A stretch of DNA of 9,411 nucleotides from Pseudomonadota bacterium (GTDB lineage: Bacteria; Myxococcota; Myxococcia; Myxococcales; Myxococcaceae). Below the pieces are notes generated by a model. The model was not told the DNA's origin and did no database searches. It saw nothing but the letters and a program-made list of their open reading frames with translations. How positions within the stretch are numbered: position 1 is the first letter of the stretch; every line of letters starts with the position of its first letter. Made by a program: the position numbers and the translations under genes. This document shows positions 6,647 to 9,411 of this stretch, piece by piece. Location: the NCBI GenBank assembly GCA_023424585.1, contig JAFADT010000925.1, forward strand, positions 1-9,411, written 5' to 3'.

Positions 6647-6686
6647 GACGCCCCGGCCTCATCGACCAGGGCGTCCACCGCGGGAG

Positions 6687-6707
6687 GGGCCCACTGGCGG
6701 CGGGCCC
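6687..6707 (-). repeat. GGGCCC inverted repeat just after rpsD
   Basis: Two GGGCCC hexamers (6687-6692 and 6702-6707) can pair across a 9-nt loop, starting 12 nt past the rpsD stop on the minus strand. No U-tract follows. It is a short stem in GC-rich DNA, noted because similar hairpins lie after the stops of infA, rpsM and rpsK. Confidence 0.35.
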
Positions 6708-6718
6708 GGCACCCCTGC

Positions 6719-7345
6719 TTACTTCGAGTACAGCTCGACGATGAGCTGCTCCTGGATGGGCATCGTCAGGTCCTCGCGGTTCGGGACCGTCTTGACCGTG
6801 CCCTTGAACGCCTTCTTGTCCAGGTCGATCCACTGCGGAACGCCACGGCGGTCCACCGTCTCCAGCGCCTCGGAGATGCGGAGCACCTTGCGGCTCTTCT
6901 CCGCCACCTCCACCGCGCTGCCCGGCTTCACGGCGAACGACGGGATGTTCACCCGGCGACCGTTCACCTGGAAGTGACCGTGGCGGACCAGCTGGCGCGC
7001 CTCGTTGCGCGTGTCCGCGAACCCCATGCGGAACACCACGTTGTCCAGGCGGAGCTCCAGCTGCTGCAGCAGGTTCTCACCCGTCTTGCCCTTGGCCGCG
7101 GACGCGCGGTGGTAGTACCCGCGGAACTGGTTCTCGAGCAGGCCGTACATGCGCTTGACCTTCTGCTTCTCGCGCAGCTGCACGCCGTAGCCGGAGAACT
7201 TCACGCGGCCCTGGCCGTGCTGACCCGGGGGATAGGGGCGGCGCTCGATGGCGCACTTGTCCGTGTAGCAACGGTCGCCCTTGAGGTACATCTTCAGGTT
7301 TTCGCGCCGGCAGATACGGCAGGCGCTCGCGGTATAACGAGCCAC
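6719..7345 (-). CDS. rpsD: 30S ribosomal protein S4, zinc-binding form
   Basis: Primary 16S rRNA-binding protein that starts assembly of the 30S body and helps keep translation accurate; in many bacteria it also represses its own operon. The 208 residues match the family length. The N-terminal zinc site is intact: Cys9, Cys12, Cys26 and Cys31 (CRIC...CYTDKC), the spacing known from the Thermus/Bacillus-type C+ form of S4. Next come [20 protein letters not shown] and [12 protein letters not shown]. The S4 RNA-binding domain (about 97-160) includes [18 protein letters not shown] and [20 protein letters not shown]. The C-terminus ends [12 protein letters not shown]. The ATG at 7345 has AAGGAGA about 8 nt upstream. 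The gap to rpsK is 69 nt, and to rpoA 219 nt. Confidence 0.99.
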   Translation of the reverse strand: MARYTASACRICRRENLKMYLKGDRCYTDKCAIERRPYPPGQHGQGRVKFSGYGVQLREKQKVKRMYGLLENQFRGYYHRASAAKGKTGENLLQQLELRLDNVVFRMGFADTRNEARQLVRHGHFQVNGRRVNIPSFAVKPGSAVEVAEKSRKVLRISEALETVDRRGVPQWIDLDKKAFKGTVKTVPNREDLTMPIQEQLIVELYSK

Positions 7346-7373
7346 GGAAACTCTCCTTGCAGATGGTCTGGAG

Positions 7374-7401
7374 CCGGGCCCGCCGCGAGGCGGGTCCCCG
7401 G
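7374..7401 (-). repeat. Intercistronic hairpin between rpsK and rpsD
   Basis: GGGCCCGCC (7376-7384) pairs with GGCGGG (7389-7394) and CCC (7396-7398) around a single bulged T. Outside it CC (7374-7375) can pair with GG (7400-7401) past a second bulge. The 4-nt loop reads GCGA on the plus strand and TCGC in the transcript. It lies 14 nt after the rpsK stop and ahead of the rpsD ribosome binding site. No U-tract follows, so an mRNA-processing or stability role is more likely than termination. Confidence 0.45.
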
Positions 7402-7414
7402 CCCGAAGCGGTGA

Positions 7415-7855
7415 TTAGACGCGGCGGCGCTTGGGCTGACGGCAGCCGTTGTGCGGGATGGGCGTCACGTCGCGGATGAGGCTGATCTTCAGGCCGGCGG
7501 CGGCCAGCGCGCGCAGCGCCGACTCACGGCCCGCGCCCGGGCCCTTCACGAACACCGTCACGCTCTTCAGGCCGTGCTCCATCGCCTTCGCGGCGGCGTC
7601 GCCAGCGGCCACCTGCGCCGCGAACGGCGTGGACTTGCGGCTGCCCTTGAAGCCGCGCGCTCCGGCCGACGACCAGGAGATCACGTTCCCGGACACGTCC
7701 GTGATCGTGATGATGGTGTTGTTGAACGTGGACTGGATGTGGACCACGCCGTTGAGGATGTTCTTCTTGCCCTTGCGCTTGCTCTTCTTCGCCGCAGGGG
7801 TCTCGCCACCCTCGGCACCGGCCGGCGCGGCGGCGGTATTGATCTCGTCAGCCAT
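7415..7855 (-). CDS. rpsK: 30S ribosomal protein S11
   Basis: Platform protein of the small subunit that binds 16S rRNA near the mRNA exit and the Shine-Dalgarno helix. The 146-residue product has an intact core: [19 protein letters not shown] at 39-57, [20 protein letters not shown] at 61-80, [13 protein letters not shown] at 105-117, and the diagnostic C-terminus [20 protein letters not shown]. The first 20 or so residues ([20 protein letters not shown]) form an acidic, Ala-rich extension before the usual basic [10 protein letters not shown] stretch, making the protein about 17 residues longer than the E. coli form. The ATG at 7855 is supported by AGGAG about 11 nt upstream. It lies between rpsM (75-nt gap) and rpsD (69-nt gap), as in other alpha operons. 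Confidence 0.99.
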   Translation of the reverse strand: MADEINTAAAPAGAEGGETPAAKKSKRKGKKNILNGVVHIQSTFNNTIITITDVSGNVISWSSAGARGFKGSRKSTPFAAQVAAGDAAAKAMEHGLKSVTVFVKGPGAGRESALRALAAAGLKISLIRDVTPIPHNGCRQPKRRRV

Positions 7856-7887
7856 GTGAATCGCTGCTCCTGGGAGTAGGTGATCAA

Positions 7888-7921
7888 CGCCCGCGCCTCA
7901 CCTGGGGCGAGGCAGCGGGCG
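7888..7921 (-). repeat. Intercistronic hairpin between rpsM and rpsK
   Basis: CGCCCGC (7888-7894) pairs with GCGGGCG (7915-7921) and GCCTC (7895-7899) pairs with GAGGC (7909-7913). This makes a 12-bp stem with one bulged A at 7914 and a 9-nt loop. It begins 9 nt past the rpsM stop on the minus strand and ends about 15 nt before the rpsK ribosome binding site. No U-tract follows. It is the most stable-looking of the intercistronic stems. Confidence 0.5.
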
Positions 7922-7930
7922 CCAGAGGGT

Positions 7931-8314
7931 TTAGCGGGCCGGAGCGGCCGGCTTCGCGCGAACGATGCCGCGCTTGGGACCCTTGCGGGTGCGCGCGTTG
8001 GTGTGGGTGCGCTGGCCACGAACCGGAAGACCCTTGCGGTGACGCAGACCCCGGTAGCAACCCAGGTCCATCAGCCGCTTGATGTTCATGGTCACCTCAC
8101 GCCGGAGGTCACCCTCGACCTTGTACTTGGCCTCGATGATCTCACGGATCTTTCGAGCCTGGTCCTCGGTGAGGTCCTTGGTCCGGGTGGTGAGATCGAT
8201 GCCCGCCTCGGTGATGATGTCGTGCGCGGTCTTGTTACCGATCCCGTAGATGTACTGAAGCGAGATCACCGCGCGCTTGTTGGGCGGCAGATCGATGCCG
8301 GCGATACGAGCCAT
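7931..8314 (-). CDS. rpsM: 30S ribosomal protein S13
   Basis: Head protein of the 30S subunit that touches the P-site tRNA and forms inter-subunit bridges with the 50S. The 127-residue product starts [20 protein letters not shown], has the helix-hairpin-helix region [14 protein letters not shown] at 21-34, and the strongly conserved [20 protein letters not shown] (88-107) followed by RTRKG. It ends in a basic KPAAPAR tail. The frame stays open upstream to 8440, but the ATG at 8314 is the right start: it gives the family N-terminus and has GAAGGAAG about 8 nt before it. The upstream extension would overlap rpmJ. In E. coli the start of this gene is where S4 represses the alpha operon; no comparable pseudoknot was worked out here. 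Confidence 0.99.
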   Translation of the reverse strand: MARIAGIDLPPNKRAVISLQYIYGIGNKTAHDIITEAGIDLTTRTKDLTEDQARKIREIIEAKYKVEGDLRREVTMNIKRLMDLGCYRGLRHRKGLPVRGQRTHTNARTRKGPKRGIVRAKPAAPAR

Positions 8315-8369
8315 CTTCGGTCTTCCTTCGTTGTGGAGTTGGTCTGAGGCAAGAGTCCCTTGAGGACGC

Positions 8370-8486
8370 TTAGCCCTGGCGCTGCTTGTGCCGGGGGTTG
8401 GAGGCGCAGATGACGCGCACGATACCCTTGCGGCGAACAACCTTGCACTTGTCGCAGATCTTCTTGACGGACGCCCGAACCTTCAT
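8370..8486 (-). CDS. rpmJ: 50S ribosomal protein L36
   Basis: The smallest large-subunit protein, a zinc ribbon that binds 23S rRNA. I translated this 38-codon gene directly: it begins [20 protein letters not shown] and ends [11 protein letters not shown] before a TAA. All four zinc ligands are present: Cys11, Cys14, Cys27 and His33, so this is the C+ form; the zinc-independent paralogue type is not seen here. The ATG at 8486 is preceded by GGAAGGAAG about 7 nt upstream. It sits between infA (67-nt gap) and rpsM (55-nt gap), its standard position. Confidence 0.98.
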   Translation of the reverse strand: MKVRASVKKICDKCKVVRRKGIVRVICASNPRHKQRQG

Positions 8487-8527
8487 GGAGCGAACTTCCT
8501 TCCTTCAGCAGAGAAAAGCACAACAGC

Positions 8528-8550
8528 CGGACCGCACAGGCGGCCGGCCC
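8528..8550 (-). terminator. Attenuator-like hairpin between infA and rpmJ
   Basis: GCCGG (8528-8532), bulged A at 8533, and CCGC (8534-8537) pair with GCGG (8542-8545) and CCGGC (8546-8550) around an ACAG loop, a 9-bp stem with one bulge. It begins 3 nt after the infA stop. The transcript continues TGTTGTGCTTTTCTC, the nearest thing to a U-rich tail after any hairpin inside this cluster. Partial termination or attenuation between infA and the ribosomal genes is possible but unproven. Confidence 0.45.
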
Positions 8551-8553
8551 GAA

Positions 8554-8772
<219 letters not shown>

Positions 8773-8816
8773 GCGTCAACCTTCTTCCCGGACCACGAAC
8801 CTTCTGGAAGCGCGGC

Positions 8817-8845
8817 GGGATAACACTTTGGTCCGTAAGTAGCAA
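8817..8845 (-). promoter_or_regulatory. Candidate promoter for infA and downstream ribosomal genes
   Basis: On the minus strand, TTGCTA (8845-8840) and TATCCC (8822-8817) lie 17 bp apart, the best spacing for a housekeeping sigma factor. The surrounding 60 bp are AT-richer than the genes. Transcription would begin near 8810, leaving a leader of about 38 nt before the infA TTG. The -10 match is only moderate, so this is a candidate. Confidence 0.4.
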
Positions 8846-8901
8846 GCGCCGCGCGATCTGAAATCTGGACCTCTATCAACACCGACTGACACCACCCTAT
8901 T

Positions 8902-8937
8902 TCACCCGGGGTCTGGGGCCCCGTCACCGCCGGGTGA
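8902..8937 (-). repeat. Inverted repeat overlapping the map stop codon
   Basis: TCACCCGG (8902-8909) and CCGGGTGA (8930-8937) form a perfect 8-bp stem that encloses the map stop codon and a GGGGCCCC palindrome (8915-8922). The transcript continues AATAGGG, without a U-tract. It could weaken read-through from map into infA, or protect the map mRNA end; either is inference. Confidence 0.35.
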
Positions 8938-9411
8938 GCACCTCCGGCCCCCGCTCCGAGATCAGGATGGTGTGCTCGAAGTGGGCGGACAACTTGCCGT
9001 CCACGGTGACGGCCGTCCACTCGTCCTCCAGGACCTCCACGTCGGGCGTTCCCTGGTTCACCATCGGTTCCACCGCCAGGACCATGCCCGGCCGCAGCTT
9101 CATCCCCGCCCCCGCCTGGCCGTGGTTCGGGACCTGGGGCGGCTCGTGCAGCTTCCGGCCAATCCCATGCCCCGTGAAGTCGCGGACCACGGAGAACCCC
9201 CGCGCCTCCACGTGGGTCTGCACCGCGTGGCCAATGTCCCCGATCCGGTTGCCCGGCCGCATCACCTGGATGGCCTTCTCCAGGGACTGCCGGGTGGCGT
9301 CCACCAACGCCTGGGCCTCCGGCGTCACCTTCCCCACCGGCACGGTGCGCGCCGAGTCCCCGAAGAAGCCCCGGTAGACCACCCCGAAGTCCAGCTTCAT
9401 CAGGTCACCGG
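8924..9411 (-). CDS. map: Methionine aminopeptidase type I, N-terminus beyond window
   Basis: Removes the initiator methionine from nascent proteins in the cytosol. About 162 codons of the C-terminal part are present; the first third or so lies beyond the right edge. All five metal ligands of the pita-bread fold can be seen: Asp in MKLDFG, Asp in FGDSARTVPVG, His in FTGHGIGRKLHEPP, Glu in MVLAVEPM, and Glu in HFEHTILIS. The gene ends with SERGPEVLTRR and a TGA. It is the usual neighbour upstream of infA in the spc/alpha cluster (secY-adk-map-infA in many bacteria). Here 151 nt separate it from infA, with a possible promoter and a hairpin over its stop codon. Confidence 0.97.
   Translation of the reverse strand, partial: GDLMKLDFGVVYRGFFGDSARTVPVGKVTPEAQALVDATRQSLEKAIQVMRPGNRIGDIGHAVQTHVEARGFSVVRDFTGHGIGRKLHEPPQVPNHGQAGAGMKLRPGMVLAVEPMVNQGTPDVEVLEDEWTAVTVDGKLSAHFEHTILISERGPEVLTRR

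Noticed and set aside
6500..6718. Possible small gene between rpsD and rpoA
   Set aside because: The frames here only continue as shadows of rpoA or rpsD. I saw no start with a ribosome binding site and no recognisable product.
8315..8440. N-terminal extension of S13 to 8440
   Set aside because: It overlaps rpmJ and adds residues not found in the family; the ATG at 8314 has a good ribosome binding site.

Overview
This is a GC-rich chromosomal window with long open frames on both strands. Gene content and codon use suggest a myxobacterium (Myxococcota, Myxococcus/Corallococcus-like). That assignment is an inference from recognised protein sequences and base composition; no database search was run.

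Right half (about 4.8-9.4 kb, all minus strand): the distal part of the classical ribosomal protein supercluster (spc/alpha region). Read in its own direction it runs map (5' end beyond the window), infA, rpmJ, rpsM, rpsK, rpsD, rpoA, rplQ. These encode methionine aminopeptidase, initiation factor IF-1, ribosomal proteins L36, S13, S11 and S4, the RNA polymerase alpha subunit and L17. Gene order is canonical, but the gaps are roomy (55-219 nt). Most gaps hold a GC-rich inverted repeat, and the two gaps flanking rpoA are the largest. infA can only start at a TTG codon. A candidate promoter lies in the map-infA gap. The cluster ends at a strong hairpin placed between convergent genes, which could terminate transcription from both sides.

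Left half (1-4.75 kb): two divergent groups. On the minus strand, a deoxynucleoside kinase gene is followed, with a 4-base GTGA overlap, by a large DUF2314-like gene that runs off the left edge. On the plus strand, after a 178-bp divergent intergenic region, come a PlsC-type 1-acylglycerol-3-phosphate acyltransferase, a TPR-repeat lipoprotein 7 nt downstream, and an uncharacterised single-pass membrane protein. The last of these has no ribosome binding site and carries a TAGACT box just before its ATG, so it may be a leaderless transcript.

The window is mostly housekeeping DNA. I see no mobile element, CRISPR array, tRNA, rRNA or defence system. The points most worth a second look are the mutually exclusive hairpins between rpoA and rplQ, the near-perfect direct repeat upstream of rpoA, the recurring intercistronic hairpins, the TTG start of infA, the kinase/DUF2314-like coupling, and the leaderless-looking gene at 4096.
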